From Sanderia malayensis (taxonomy: Eukaryota; Cnidaria; Scyphozoa; Semaeostomeae; Pelagiidae): DNA of 64,000 bases. Made by a program: the position numbers and the translations under genes. This document shows positions 26,701 through 43,203 of this stretch, piece by piece. The number at the start of each line of letters is the position of its first letter. The stretch's first letter is position 1. The DNA lies in NCBI GenBank assembly GCA_013076295.1, contig RQOL01000863.1, positions 2,608,180 through 2,672,179 of the forward strand, in the 5' to 3' direction. Below the pieces are notes generated by a model. That model saw only the letters and a program-made list of their open reading frames with translations. It had not been told where the DNA came from and searched no databases.

Positions 26701-27155
26701 ACGAATTCAATGCATTCAAAAGAATGACAGTCGCAGCATATTTCTGACATTTTATGAAAACTTGAAAGGCGAACAGGATTCTAAGTTCAGCCATCGTGAC
26801 GGACATCGATAAAATAATTATTCTAGATATCGGACCAGTTATGTGGCAATTAAATATACCAAAATGATGCAGACATTAACTAAAATTAGAGTTAAATGCC
26901 AGGAATTCAAAGCAATTTTATATTGGGACGATTAGTCGGAAAATAGCGAGATTTAAATAGCCAAATACTTGACCTTAGGACCATTTGATTAGTAATTTTG
27001 CAGAGTAGAAAAATAAACATGCAAGCCTAATTTGAACCCGATATTGCAGAATAATTACTCGACAAAACCTTACCAGCTATAACAGTTATTGTACAGCAGG
27101 ATAGCAGGAAAACAGATAGCATGAGCATGGTGAATGATACGGCACTTGAACCCAT
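23800..27155 (-). CDS. Type I membrane protein with two 6-Cys modules and cytoplasmic PPPY motifs
   Basis: Four exons join in frame: 27074-27155 (signal peptide), 25297-25548, 24546-24788 and 23800-24251, giving 342 residues. The start MGSSAVSF leads into a strongly hydrophobic signal sequence. Exons 2 and 3 each encode one related cysteine module with the spacing C-x7/8-C-x11-C-x8/10-C-x6/8-C-x20/35-C, so the protein holds a tandem pair, one module per exon, with phase-1 borders. The last exon encodes a short stalk, a TM helix (FVCLLIIISGIFLFVCIRR) and a cytoplasmic tail with two PPPY motifs, EAPPPYAAH and SPPPYTSRP, which in other proteins recruit Nedd4-family WW domains. I do not recognise the modules. 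They superficially recall GFR-alpha or nematode DUF19 domains but lack their exact spacing. An in-frame upstream ATG at 27308 would spoil the signal peptide. Confidence 0.8.
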
Positions 27156-27809
27156 CTTGTTGCAAGGATAAACAGTGTCTTCTAGTGTTTCAAAACTGCA
27201 AAGAATCTCAGCAGCGTTTTGAGAGCGACTAGTTCTTTCCTTCCCCACATTATTCAACAAACAATGGAGAGGTTTGACTGACAGACAAGCTGTGATAACG
27301 GCCTTCACTTCTCAAGCATGCAGCCACCAACTACAGTACTCCTGAGCCCCAAAATAGATAAGCAATACGAACATAATCACAATTTTTCTATCAAAACCTT
27401 CACAAGGTGATACACTTAACAGTAATGTGAAAATAAACTATAACATGAGATACAATTTACAACGATTAAACTTCAAATAATTGAAAATTACTAAAATATT
27501 ATAGGATATATTGCTTATACATTCATCTAATTTCACCCTTATATCAAATGCCCATAGTTACTCAAACATAATAATGTTTGGAGCATTTATGATCAATAAA
27601 ACTATACTCTTATTCCTTACGAAAGTTACGAGATTTAATGACTAATACTCCTTTTGAGCTGTATGCATTATCCTCGGATTGCAAAAGACATAAAGTAAAC
27701 CCAAAAGGTTGATTTACTACATAAACAATTGACTAACAAATGACTCCTACGCTTGGAAAACACAACTATATCTTGTATTATTACGTGCTACATTTTAATC
27801 GTGCAGTTA

Positions 27810-27815
27810 TTTATT
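27810..27815 (-). terminator. Poly(A) signal AATAAA for choline kinase
   Basis: An AATAAA hexamer on the minus strand lies 15 bp past the choline kinase stop codon. It is a plausible but very close polyadenylation signal. Confidence 0.45.
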
Positions 27816-27829
27816 TTTCACAAATGAAT

Positions 27830-31086
<3,257 letters not shown>

Positions 31087-31580
31087 CCCTCGTTGTTGTT
31101 GCTGTTATACCTGCTGATTATATTTCTGCACGCTGTGGCACGTTGTGCACTTGTTTACTTGCTGAAAATTCTGCTTTTGCTGTGCTCTACTCGCTGCAAA
31201 ACCTGAAATTTATGGGCTTCTCTTGTTTTCCAGACAACAAAAGTAAGAATACAATGCACCAAAAACCACAGTCTCAAGTACAAAACCTAAACATGTGTCT
31301 GAAAGTTTCAAATCCCCAATTGTTATCAGTCATGTTTATCATTTTGACGAATTCAAATGCTAATAACTTTTCCATACAAACACCCTGCATGCATTGAAAA
31401 ACAATTCAATATATTTCGTGAAGTTGGATCAACAGGTTTCAGGTTTCAGGATCGATGTTCGAGCCCTTTCACGTCAACGTGGTTAGTCTGATACCTCCCA
31501 CTTTTGAATGTTCGTGCGCCTACGCATAGGAACAACTTTGTGCTCCGCAGCGATGTAGACTGGACACTAAAGGTGCGATT

Positions 31581-31590
31581 CTTTTTCTCT
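31581..31590 (+). promoter_or_regulatory. 5' TOP tract and probable cap site of RPL27A
   Basis: The pyrimidine run CTTTTTCTCT lies 25-34 bases upstream of the RPL27A start codon. Ribosomal protein mRNAs of animals begin with such a C-initiated terminal oligopyrimidine tract, which places their translation under mTOR/LARP1 control. The start site is inferred, not measured. Confidence 0.6.
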
Positions 31591-31614
31591 CGGCCTTTCC
31601 CTTAAACAAATCAA

Positions 31615-32532
<918 letters not shown>

Positions 32533-32764
32533 GAAAATTGATATTGTATAAAATAAGAGATTGAAAATACTTGCAGTTTATTTGCTTGTCATCTGTTCTA
32601 ACTTCCCTTGAGAAAAGAATCTCTCCAGGCTATCATCTTTCAACCAATTCAATATTTTTTGAGATAATTAATCTTCTCTTTAGCAAGCAATTATCTCTAT
32701 GAAGCTTGCTTCGTTGGAGAGATCAACAACAAAAAGAAAAACATGTATATATTTACTCTCAACC

Positions 32765-32770
32765 TTTATT
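32765..32770 (-). terminator. Poly(A) signal AATAAA for RPS16
   Basis: An AATAAA hexamer on the minus strand lies 21 bp past the RPS16 stop codon, giving a very short 3' UTR, as is usual for ribosomal protein mRNAs. Confidence 0.65.
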
Positions 32771-32790
32771 CATGAAGAAATAACAAAATT

Positions 32791-33947
<1,157 letters not shown>

Positions 33948-34062
33948 ATTGGAACCTGAGATAAAAAAAACGTATTATTTTTTTCAGTAAGCTTTCCTAG
34001 CACTTCAAAACGCCATTTAATAATTAAAAACAATGAAATTAAGCGAAGAACAATTCACTAAC

Positions 34063-34098
34063 CTTCGATTTAACTGATCAAGGTCGAAAAGAAAGAAG
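34063..34098 (-). promoter_or_regulatory. RPS16 5' UTR exon beginning with a TOP tract
   Basis: On the minus strand, the tract CTTCTTTCTTTTC (34086-34098) is followed after 23 bases by a donor GAAG|GTTAGTG at 34062. The matching acceptor TTTATCTCAG lies just before GTTCCAATATGG at 33955. A TOP-initiated short 5' UTR exon is standard for ribosomal protein genes. The cap position is inferred. Confidence 0.65.
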
Positions 34099-34421
34099 CA
34101 TGGCAAAGAAGCCAAAATTCCACGACTGATTGGGTACCAGACTCCTCAACCCAAATTTAAGAATTGAGTTGAATCGGAGACTAAATGGGAGAGGGGGAAG
34201 AAGGGGGGAGGGGGACAAAATAAGCCTTTTAACCACACCATAAACTCTAAAAAGACAATCGTTTAAGACCATTATATATTCTAGAGATTATTTGTATATA
34301 TTTATAGACATTTACTAAAGCTTGATCAAAATCAAAGGTTTATCACGGAATCAATAATTTGACATGATAAAATATTACTTATTAGTTCACAAAATATAAT
34401 AGCGATAGTTTTGTTGTATGA

Positions 34422-35883
34422 TTATATCATAGCTTGGCATGTAATTGAGTCTCCTGTATTCTCTCTGCCTTTAGCCTCTTTCTTCCATGCAACTGTGTGT
34501 CCCTTCATGCTGATAAGACAGTATGGTTGACGATATTTCACTTTATCGAACATTGCTGCACCAATGGATTGGAAGAGAGTTGCAGGGAAAGGGGTTGGAA
34601 CTGTTGCGAAATCATGTACAACAGCAACCACGGTCATCCTTGTGTAATGAAAAGAACTTCACATTACTCATAATTATCATAATTATCATAAATAAATCAA
34701 AAACATAAATGCAGAAGAACATGTAATTTGCATAATTTTCATTTTCTCAATCAAGATCTAATTTTAAACTCTATAGACCTTTTTTCTTGCATTATAACAG
34801 AAGTAAAATACAATAAATTAGAGAAGTAATGTCACGTCCTGAGCTTGGATTAATACGAGTAAAAGCAGAGTAATTAAAGAAAGCAATTGTTTTCTGTTAA
34901 TTATATTCAGAGTGGTAGCAGCAGGAGTTTCAGATTATAATGGCAAGCAACTGCAATGAGACAAAGTCAAGGGAAATGTAACATAAAGATTGCAGTGATA
35001 AAACAGGTAAAAATAGACCCTTTCAGCTTACCCATTTTCAATTTTGTTCAGCATACCAGACACTATAGCAGCAACGGAGAGATCGATGAATTTCGGTGAA
35101 TCATCTTTTGATAAACCTGAACATATGAATATCATATATATCATATATTGATAAATAACAAATTTCAGTTGAGTATAGATCGTCATATAAGAAATGAATT
35201 CAGTACCTAATAATAATAGTAAAAATAAAAATAATAACTAATAATTGGAAAGGTTGACATGCGCAGTTCAGACATAGAACTATTTGTTATCAATCCAGTA
35301 CCTTTTTCGTTGTCGAAGTCAAGAACGTTAAGTCCACGTTGATCAATATTGAACGATTTACCATTAACTGTGATCGTAGATGACTTCAAAACTGTATCTT
35401 CTCCATTGGCATTGCTGACAACTTTGATAAAGTAACGTGGCTTGAATAAAGACAACAAACAGAACGTAATATAAATAGAAGTTGGTCAGGTTATGGACGA
35501 TATTTATGTCAGGTTGATGTTATTGAGCTTACCAAATACAGCGCTTTGTGAAATTCCCAACCAGAGTCCTTCACGGTGAACTCCTTTTCATTGTCTTCAT
35601 TTACAACAATAGAAGTAAGTTGACATTTCATGGTATTGGAGCTTGCTCCTGCTGTATTGGCTACGAGCTGTACGTTCATGCCTTGGCAGTTGTGCACTCG
35701 TTTGCATTGCTGCAAGCATTGTATTCGCGACAGCACAGTGGTTGTGGATATGATGCCCTTGTTAACACGGCAGTTCTCGCTGTATAACTCTGAAGACATC
35801 GACGTACTTGTAGCGAAAGCATGCCAAGCAAACAACAAACACACTGACATACAGAGCCAACTAAACATAACTGAAACAGCCAT
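34422..35883 (-). CDS. Secreted protein with PAN-like and ILEI/FAM3-type domains
   Basis: Four exons join in frame: 35533-35883, 35302-35440, 35032-35116 and 34422-34638, giving 263 residues. Residues 1-25 are a signal peptide (MFSWLCMSVCLLFAWHAFA). Residues about 37-115 form a PAN/apple-like module with the pattern ENCRVNKG, IQCLQQCKRVHNCQG and MKCQLTSIV. Exons 2-4 encode an ILEI domain: TITVNGKSFN, the hallmark RGLNVLDFDNEKG, then FIDLSVAAIVSGMLNKIENG, VVAVVHDFATV and VKYRQPYCLISMKG. ILEI folds occur in FAM3 cytokine-like proteins, POMGNT1 and CEMIP. A PAN plus ILEI combination suggests an extracellular carbohydrate or protein ligand binder. The ILEI assignment is confident, the PAN assignment moderate, the biological role unknown. 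Confidence 0.85.
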
Positions 35884-36822
35884 TGACTATATTACGACTC
35901 TGATCTTCTAACAGGCTTCATCGATTGACTGCAAGCTAATGCAACTGACGCAAGTATATGCAGCAGGACGGCATAAGTCAAAGCAAATATCTGAGTACTT
36001 TAATGATATCGAATGCTTAACAAAGGGGGTTGATGCATACTATTCATCTACATCAGACTTCATTAAATCAGATCAAGTGACGCATAGATTCTATTGGTCT
36101 CACAATAAAAAACCTGCAATGAGCCCCCGGAAATAATTGCAACGTAAGAGCAAAAGCGATCGGATATATTAGCTTTCCAGGGGGGACTGACCTGATTAAT
36201 AAAATAGAAGATGCTGTACAGCTGAGGCAAACCCCGTATTCTTATCAACGCCTTCGTCATGCTTGAAAATTGTTCAAATAGTGAACTTTTGTGTAAAGCA
36301 AATGTAAATAAATGTAATTTCTGTAATTAATTCACTTACAAAATGTGAATAAATTGTCGAACATCGGAAAGGAATTGTGAAGAACATTTAATGAATCCAA
36401 AAGTAAATTAATCAAATTTTTCAACTTCGTCTGGCAAATCTCCCATGGAAATGAAATATAAAAGATTTCAAATTGTTAATTAAAATTCATTTGAACAATA
36501 ACCAGATGTATAATTAAAGTGAAAATTTTGATTTTTTTCACTAATTATGTTCATTTGTTTCATAAAACATCCCATACAAAGAGATTGAAACGGTTTTAAA
36601 TTCAGCAAAAGGTTTTAATAAATAACTATGGCATAGACATAAACACGGTCCCAACATGATCAGAAGACGCTAAAAAGTAGGATTAGACCTATTATGAGTG
36701 ATATTTCCATGAATTTTGATATTTCGATTTCGTAACCATGGTTGAATTGGTGATATATAAGGCAATACATTTGGGCTAGGGGTCGGAGGAAAACTAACTT
36801 TGAAAATATTTATCACAGCGGA
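35884..36822. other. Intergenic stretch
   Basis: No gene seen. Positions 36650-36760 look like a strongly degraded 184-bp satellite unit (TGATCAGAAGACGCTAAAAA, then ATTTCGATTTCG), so the array once extended further left. The region just upstream of 35883 should hold the promoter of the PAN/ILEI gene. Confidence 0.5.
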
Positions 36823-39640
36823 GATTTCAAGCTTGTCTCAAAATGATCAGAAGGCCCTAATTAGTAGGTTTCCACTATTTGTTTGCCAAATTTCGGTCTA
36901 TTTCAAAATGTCATTTTGGGCATATGAACGTTCATGGAGTATAGATAAAGTAACTGACTTGTCGCGGCCACTCCAGCAGGTGAACTTTTGAACCAATTGT
37001 CATAGAGAGCTGAAACATGTCTCAAAATGACCAGAAGGCCCTAATTAGTAGGTTTCGACTATTTGTTTGCCAAATTTCGGTATATTTCAAAATGTCATTT
37101 TGGGCATATGAACGTTCATGGAGTATAGATAAAGTAGCTAATTGACTTCTCGCGGCCACTCCAGCAGGTGAACTTTTGAACCAATTGTCATAGAGAGCTG
37201 AAACATGTCTCAAAATGACCAGAAGGCCCTAATTAGTAGGTTTCGACTATTTGTTTGCCAAATTTCGGTCTATTTCAAAATGTCATTTTGGGTATATGAA
37301 CGTTCATGGAGTATAGATAAAGTAACTGACTTGTCGCGGCCACTCCAGCAGGTGAACTTTTGAACCAATTGTCATAGAGAGCTGAAACATGTCTCAAAAT
37401 GACCAGAAGGCCTTAATTAGTAGGTTTCGACTATTTGTTTGCCAAATTTCGGTCTATTTCAAAATGTCATTTTGGGCATATGAACGTTCATGGAGTATAG
37501 ATAAAGTAATTGACTTCTCGCGGCCACTCCAGCAGGTGAACTTTTGAACCAATTGTCATAGAGAGCTGAAACATGTCTCAAAATGACCAGAAGGCCCTAA
37601 TTAGTAGGTTTCGACTATTTGTTTGCCAAATTTCGGTCTATTTCAAAATGTCATTTTGGGCATATGAACGTTCATGGAGTATAGATAAAGTAACTGACTT
37701 GTCGCGGCCACTCCAGCAGGTGAACTTTTGAACCAATTGTCATAGAAAGCTGAAACATGTCTCAAAATGACCAGAAGGCCCTAATTAGTAGGTTTCGACT
37801 ATTTGTTTGCCAAATTTCGGTCTATTTCAAAATGTCATTTTGGGCATATGAACGTTCATGGAGTATAGATAAAGTAATTGACTTCTCGCGGCCACTCCAG
37901 CAGGTGAACTTTTGAACCAATTGTCCTAGAGAGCTGAAACTTGTCTCAAAATGATCAGAAGACCCTAATTAGTAGGTTTCGACTATTTGTTAACCAAATT
38001 TCGGTTTATTTCAAAATGTCATTTTGGGCATATGAACGTTCATGGAGTATAGATAAAGTAACTGACTTGTCGCGGCCACTCCAGCAAGTGAACTTTTGAA
38101 CCAATTGTCATAGAAAGCTGAAACATGTCTCAAAATGATCAGAAGGCCCTAATTAGTAGGTTTCGACTATTTGTTTGCCAAATTTCGGTCTATTTCAAAA
38201 TGTCATTTTGGGTATATGAACGTTCATGGAGTATAGATAAAGTAACTGACTTGTCGCGGCCACTCCAGCAGGTGAACTTTTGAACCAATTGTCATAGAGA
38301 GCTGAAACATGTCTCAAAATGACCAGAAGGCCCTAATTAGTAGGTTTCGACTATTTGTTTGCCAAATTTCGGTCTATTTCAAAATGTCATTTTGGGCATA
38401 TGAACGTTCATGGAGTATAGATAAAGTAACTGACTTGTCGCGGCCACTCCAGCAGGTGAACTTTTGAACCAATTGTCATAGAAAGCTGAAACATGTCTCA
38501 AAATGACCAGAAGGCCCTAATTAGTAGGTTTCGACTATTTGTTTGCCAAATTTCGGTCTATTTCAAAATGTCATTTTGGGCATATGAACGTTCATGGAGT
38601 ATAGATAAAGTAATTGACTTCTCGCGGCCACTCCAGCAGGTGAACTTTTGAACCAATTGTCCTAGAGAGCTGAAACTTGTCTCAAAATGATCAGAAGACC
38701 CTAATTAGTAGGTTTCGACTATTTGTTAACCAAATTTCGGTTTATTTCAAAATGTCATTTTGGGCATATGAACGTTCATGGAGTATAGATAAAGTAACTG
38801 ACTTGTCGCGGCCACTCCAGCAAGTGAACTTTTGAACCAATTGTCATAGAGAGCTGAAACTTGTCTCAAAATGATCAGAAGACCCTAATTAGTAGGTTTC
38901 GACTATTTGTTAACCAAATTTCGGTTTATTTCAAAATGTCATTTTGGGCATATGAACGTTCATGGAGTATAGATAAAGTAACTGACTTGTCGCGGCCACT
39001 CCAGCAAGTGAACTTTTGAACCAATTGTCATAGAAAGCTGAAACATGTCTCAAAATGATCAGAAGGCCCTAATTAGTAGGTTTCGACTATTTGTTTGCCA
39101 AATTTCGGTCTATTTCAAAATGTCATTTTGGGCATATGAACGTTCATGGAGTATAGATAAAGTAACTGACTTGTCGCGGCCACTCCAGCAAGTGAACTTT
39201 TGAACCAATTGTCATAGAAAGCTGAAACATGTCTCAAAATGATCAGAAGGCCCTAATTAGTAGGTTTCGACTATTTGTTTGCCAAATTTCGGTCTATTTC
39301 AAAATGTCATTTTGGGCATATGAACGTTCATGGAGTATAGATAAAGTAATTGACTTCTCGCGGCCACTCCAGCAGGTGAACTTTTGAACCAATTGTCCTA
39401 GAGAGCTGAAACTTGTCTCAAAATGATCAGAAGACCCTAATTAGTAGGTTTCGACTGTTTGTTAACCAAATTTCGGTTTATTTCAAAATGTCATTTTGGG
39501 CATATGAACGTTCATGGAGTATAGATAAAGTAACTGACTTGTCGCGGCCACTCCAGCAGGTGAACTTTTGAACCAATTGTCATAGAAAGCTGAAACATGT
39601 CTCAAAATGATCAGAAGGCCCTAATTAATAGGCCTTAGTT
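36823..39640. repeat. 184-bp satellite array 2 (15 units plus a partial)
   Basis: Fifteen head-to-tail units run from 36823 to 39587, and a sixteenth breaks off at about 39630. The period is 184 bp, except one 188-bp unit starting at 37007 that has a 4-bp insertion (GCTA) near 37137. The units are the same family and orientation as array 1, but more uniform. Diagnostic variants (GACCAG vs GATCAG, GTTAACC vs GTTTGCC, CTTCTCGCGG vs CTTGTCGCGG) recur every four units in much of the array, giving a 736-bp higher-order period. Confidence 0.95.
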
Positions 39641-39946
39641 AGTAGGTGAACTTTAGGTGACCTGTTGTGAGGTAGTATACTTGTTACAGGCATTCTTCAA
39701 CTAAAGCTGTTGAAATATCTGTGCTAGAGAGCTGTAAATGGTTTCAGAATGATCTTAAGTAAAAAGAAATGAAGACTTTCATTTGTCTTATTCAATTTCA
39801 AACATTTGAATAAACTTGCAAAGGGCTAGTGTTTGCTGCCTAAAACCGAAAAACAAAATTGTAAACCTTTGAGTCATTTTTACCAGTGTTTTATTTTGTT
39901 TTTTGGCTAACTGATCGGGAAAATAAAATTGCTCAACTGTCATCTG
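39641..39946. other. Short intergenic stretch with GOT1 poly(A) signal
   Basis: Unique sequence between satellite array 2 and GOT1. On the minus strand an AATAAA at 39890-39895, about 50 bp after the GOT1 stop codon, is the likely polyadenylation signal. Nothing else seen. Confidence 0.55.
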
Positions 39947-42682
39947 TCATACAACACTATTTGGGTCTTGTCCGACTTTGTTGGCAACCTGAATTTTAAA
40001 AAAGAAACTATTGAAAGAAAAGTACAAGAAATAATATGGATTAAAAAAACTTAAAACAACATTTATTAACAAATTTACTCACCCAGTTTATTCCAGGTAG
40101 ATTTAAGATATGTCCAAGAACTGGTACTCGCCGCAGGAAGTTGATGACAACTGGAAAAAATCCCCTATTGCGAAGAGAGAGATATTAATCAGTACACAAG
40201 TTTCAGACATTCTTCAGATGGAATTACTGTCCCAATGCACAAATAATTATCATAAAATTATCATTAATTATCATAATAAATTATTCTGTGCATACTAACC
40301 TAAATAGTAAAATAAAGCCATAGATTTCAACTAGCATTCCAATGACAGGCCAACCAAACAGAACAATAATTATTCCCCCGAGAAATAAGCCACTGCCTTT
40401 AAGTTTATGTTTTTGAAAGAAAAAACGAAAAGTTCTTTCAAGGCCGATGACCAGAGCCAAGCCAGATATGAATAATATCTAGAAAGAAATGATAAAAATT
40501 ATGATATAAGTATTATTAAGTCTGAGTTGGGATTGGTGGATACCGTCATCTTTTATTGGATAAATAGATAGGTATACGCATTGTAGCTACACGCATTTTT
40601 TTTTATAAGGAACGACTTTATAAGGAACACAGTACTCGGCAAGGCAAAAACTTAAGGAATTCTAGTACTGGACGGAAGACTGCTAAGGAATTGGAAAATT
40701 TTTATTTTCAGCACTTAACAAGAAATGTAAAACTTACACTCTCTTATTAGCGGAAATAGCCTGTCCAAGTGTTGTCTACCCTTAATACTAACTTTAATTG
40801 ATTCATCTTTAATTGATCGCGTCTACTGGCGTCTATTTGACACTTTATTTACCTTTTTCTAGTCTATTTCTGAGAAACACGAAAAAAAGTTAAGGAACTG
40901 CTAAGGAATTTTCAGTACTCAAATTTGCCTTCTAGCTAAGGAATTTTTAGTACTGAGCTCGAGCTGAAATTCCTTATAAAAAAAAATGCGTGTATTTGTG
41001 TAAAAATAGCAAATCAAGCACCTAAAAAGACACAGGATCAGTCCTGCATTAGAAACTAGATCAGTATTTGTTCCTTTTGAGGACATAGGGACTTTATAGG
41101 TTCAAAGGTAAGCTAAGGATTGTGTGGCCAGCCACAGGTAATATGAGAAAAAATAAAGAAAATCTAAAAATGTGTTTAGTATTTACTATTTTAGTTTGAA
41201 TTAATGCATTTATCACTATTAGTAGTATCATGTAATAGTATAATAACCGTAAGAAGTAATGTTTTGATAAACTCTTCTTGGGTGTTGTACACTGGGCTTC
41301 CAAAAGTATTGCAACGCCTGATAAAAAATGGCGTCTAGAAGTGGCCCTAGGCCTGAGCAAGGAAATTTACATAAAAATATATAAATACCAAACGGGTTTC
41401 AATAGCGAATTTCTTTAGCAGAAATATACTCAGAATTTCATAAATTTTCAAATAAAAACATAATTTAAATTATATCTTATTGTTTTGCAATAATATTAAA
41501 AGAAAACTGCGAAGAGGTCCCTTAAAAAATGTTTGCGAAAATTTATCGAAGTAGAATAATTAAAACGTCAATAATTATAATTTCTTTCACTTAAAGCCAC
41601 GCAAATTCTCTCTCATTTAAAAGAGAATGCTTTAAAACTTTGAAAAATGTAAAGATTTGTCATGTAACTGTCTTGACCTTTATAATTTTCAGTTTCAGTC
41701 TTTGTTTACCACTTGGAAAGCGCATGTTTTGTTTTTCAAATTTCAGAGTGGGTTTTAAAAAATAAAATTTTTGTTAACTTCAGAAAGTATGAAGCCCTTG
41801 AAAATTACATCAAATTATAGTATTTGAAACAAATTATAGGAATATCCATGTCGGATTTTTTGTATTGCGCTTAACCTTCCTTTTTTTATTCTGGAAAAAA
41901 ATTACGGAAAAATAGGTTTTGTCAAATCAAATTCCTAAAATGATAAACAAAGACTGAAACTGAAAATTACAAAGGTCAAGACAGTTACATGACAAATCTT
42001 TACATTTTTCAAAATTTTAAAACATTCTCTTTTAAATGAGAGAGAATTTGCGTGGCTTTGAGTGAAAGAAATTATAATTATTGGCGTTTTAATTTCTCCA
42101 CTTCGATAAATTTTCGTGAACATTTTTTAAGGGACCTCTTTGCAGTTTTCTTTAAATATTATTATAAAACAATATGACATAGCTTAAATTATGTTGTCAC
42201 TTTAAAATTTATGAAATTCTGAGTATATTTCTGCTAAAGAAATTCGCTACAAACCCGTTTGGTATTTATATATTTTTATGTAAATTTTCTTGTTTAGGCC
42301 TCGGGCCACTTTTAGACGCCATTTTTTATCAGGCGTTGCAATACTTTTGGAACCCCAGTGTACTATATTAACATTAACGGGCATAGCTTACATTGCCTAT
42401 GGCTAGTAGGCCTCTGTCGAAAAATAGCATCATCCCAAGAAACAGGAATAGCAGACCAAATCCAGTCACGCCAATCCCAATTTCTAAAATTCAAACGGTA
42501 TAACATTGTGACAAGAGAAAAAGAGCGACAAAAATTGAGATGAAAGAGACAGAGAGATAGGAGTGCGAGTCTTTCGTTGACTTCGTTGCCCGCCACACCC
42601 CCTCAACTTGCCACGCCCCCTATTTTGTAAATAAAACAAACAACACTAATTACTTACTTTGATAATCTGTTATAGGCAACAT
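39947..42682 (-). CDS. GOT1B: Vesicle transport protein GOT1 (GOT1A/B)
   Basis: Five exons join in frame: 42658-42682, 42392-42483, 40300-40478, 40083-40164 and 39947-39988, giving 139 residues (human GOT1B 138). The protein is a four-helix Golgi/ER membrane protein needed for ER-to-Golgi vesicle traffic. It begins MLPITDYQKIGIGVTGFG. The second helix leads into GLALVIGLERTFRFFFQKHK, the family signature. Then follow GWPVIGMLVEIYGF, a loop RRVPVLGHILNLPGI and a short tail VANKVGQDPN. The 1.9-kb second intron is about three-quarters occupied by two transposon-derived elements (40590-40992 and 41290-42360). The gene is head-to-head with gamma-SNAP, 521 bp between starts. Confidence 0.97.
40590..40992. 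mobile_element. 403-bp MITE, TA-flanked, in the GOT1 intron
   Basis: The ends CACGCATTTTTTTTTATAAG and inverse match over about 24 bp, flanked by TA on each side. The interior holds repeated AAGGAATT..AGTACT blocks in both orientations near the ends. No coding capacity. A related end occurs near 9010. Confidence 0.82.
41290..42360. mobile_element. 1.07-kb foldback element with about 418-bp arms, TA duplication
   Basis: Left arm 41290-41708 and right arm 41944-42360 are near-perfect inverted copies separated by a 235-bp AT-rich spacer. The termini read CACTGGGCTTCCAAAAGTAT and, inverted, CACTGGGGTTCCAAAAGTAT, a Tc1/mariner-style end (CA..TGGG), and both sides carry TA. There is no transposase frame. 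Transcribed within the GOT1 pre-mRNA, the arms could form a stem of over 400 bp. Confidence 0.93.
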
Positions 42683-43203
42683 TATGCTGAATTCTCCCTC
42701 GTTTTTACAGCCGTGCAATTGATTAAAGTCTAGATACTACTTTCCACCAAACAATACAGCCTGAGGCCAGAGAATCGCTTGTGGGCCTAAATCGATAACT
42801 CGACTCTTAACGCTGAGTGTAGAAGCCTCACAAAATAACCCTAGTAAATTGTATGCCTACGAGCACTATAATATATACTTCTTGTAACTCTTGGATCGGT
42901 TTCGGTAAACAAATAATGTCGATTATCTTAGCTTTTTTCTCCCCGTGTTATTTCCTGCCATATTTGACACGTAGCGTGAAACAATAAATCAATGCAAGGG
43001 AAAATTGTATTGTTGTGTACCAGGCCTCTATTTGTAAATGCTGTAGGGAAGTTGTATTAAATTAAGAGTGAACGTTATTCTTATTGAAATTTCACTGCAT
43101 ATGAAGCAAAAAGAAAGGTTATGTCACACAAATCTATCTTTGCATAGATGAACTACATTTGATTACTCGGATTTGAATTTATTTTTGATAACATCGCTGT
43201 GAA
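42683..43203. promoter_or_regulatory. Divergent promoter region, GOT1 (-) and gamma-SNAP (+)
   Basis: 521 bp separate the two start codons of genes that both act in vesicle transport. I see no CpG-rich block or diagnostic factor motif. Promoter function is inferred from the divergent layout. Confidence 0.45.

Noticed and set aside
31430..31500. Sequence with a GTTCGAGCCC-like box as a possible tRNA
   Set aside because: No A box at the right distance and no acceptor or D-arm pairing could be drawn.
36800..37213. ORFs inside the 184-bp satellite on both strands
   Set aside because: The period is not a multiple of 3, so no frame continues across units, and the peptides match nothing. They are by-products of the satellite.
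36823..39640. Array 2 as a CRISPR-like array
   Set aside because: Units are contiguous 184-bp copies without unique spacers in eukaryotic nuclear DNA; this is a satellite.
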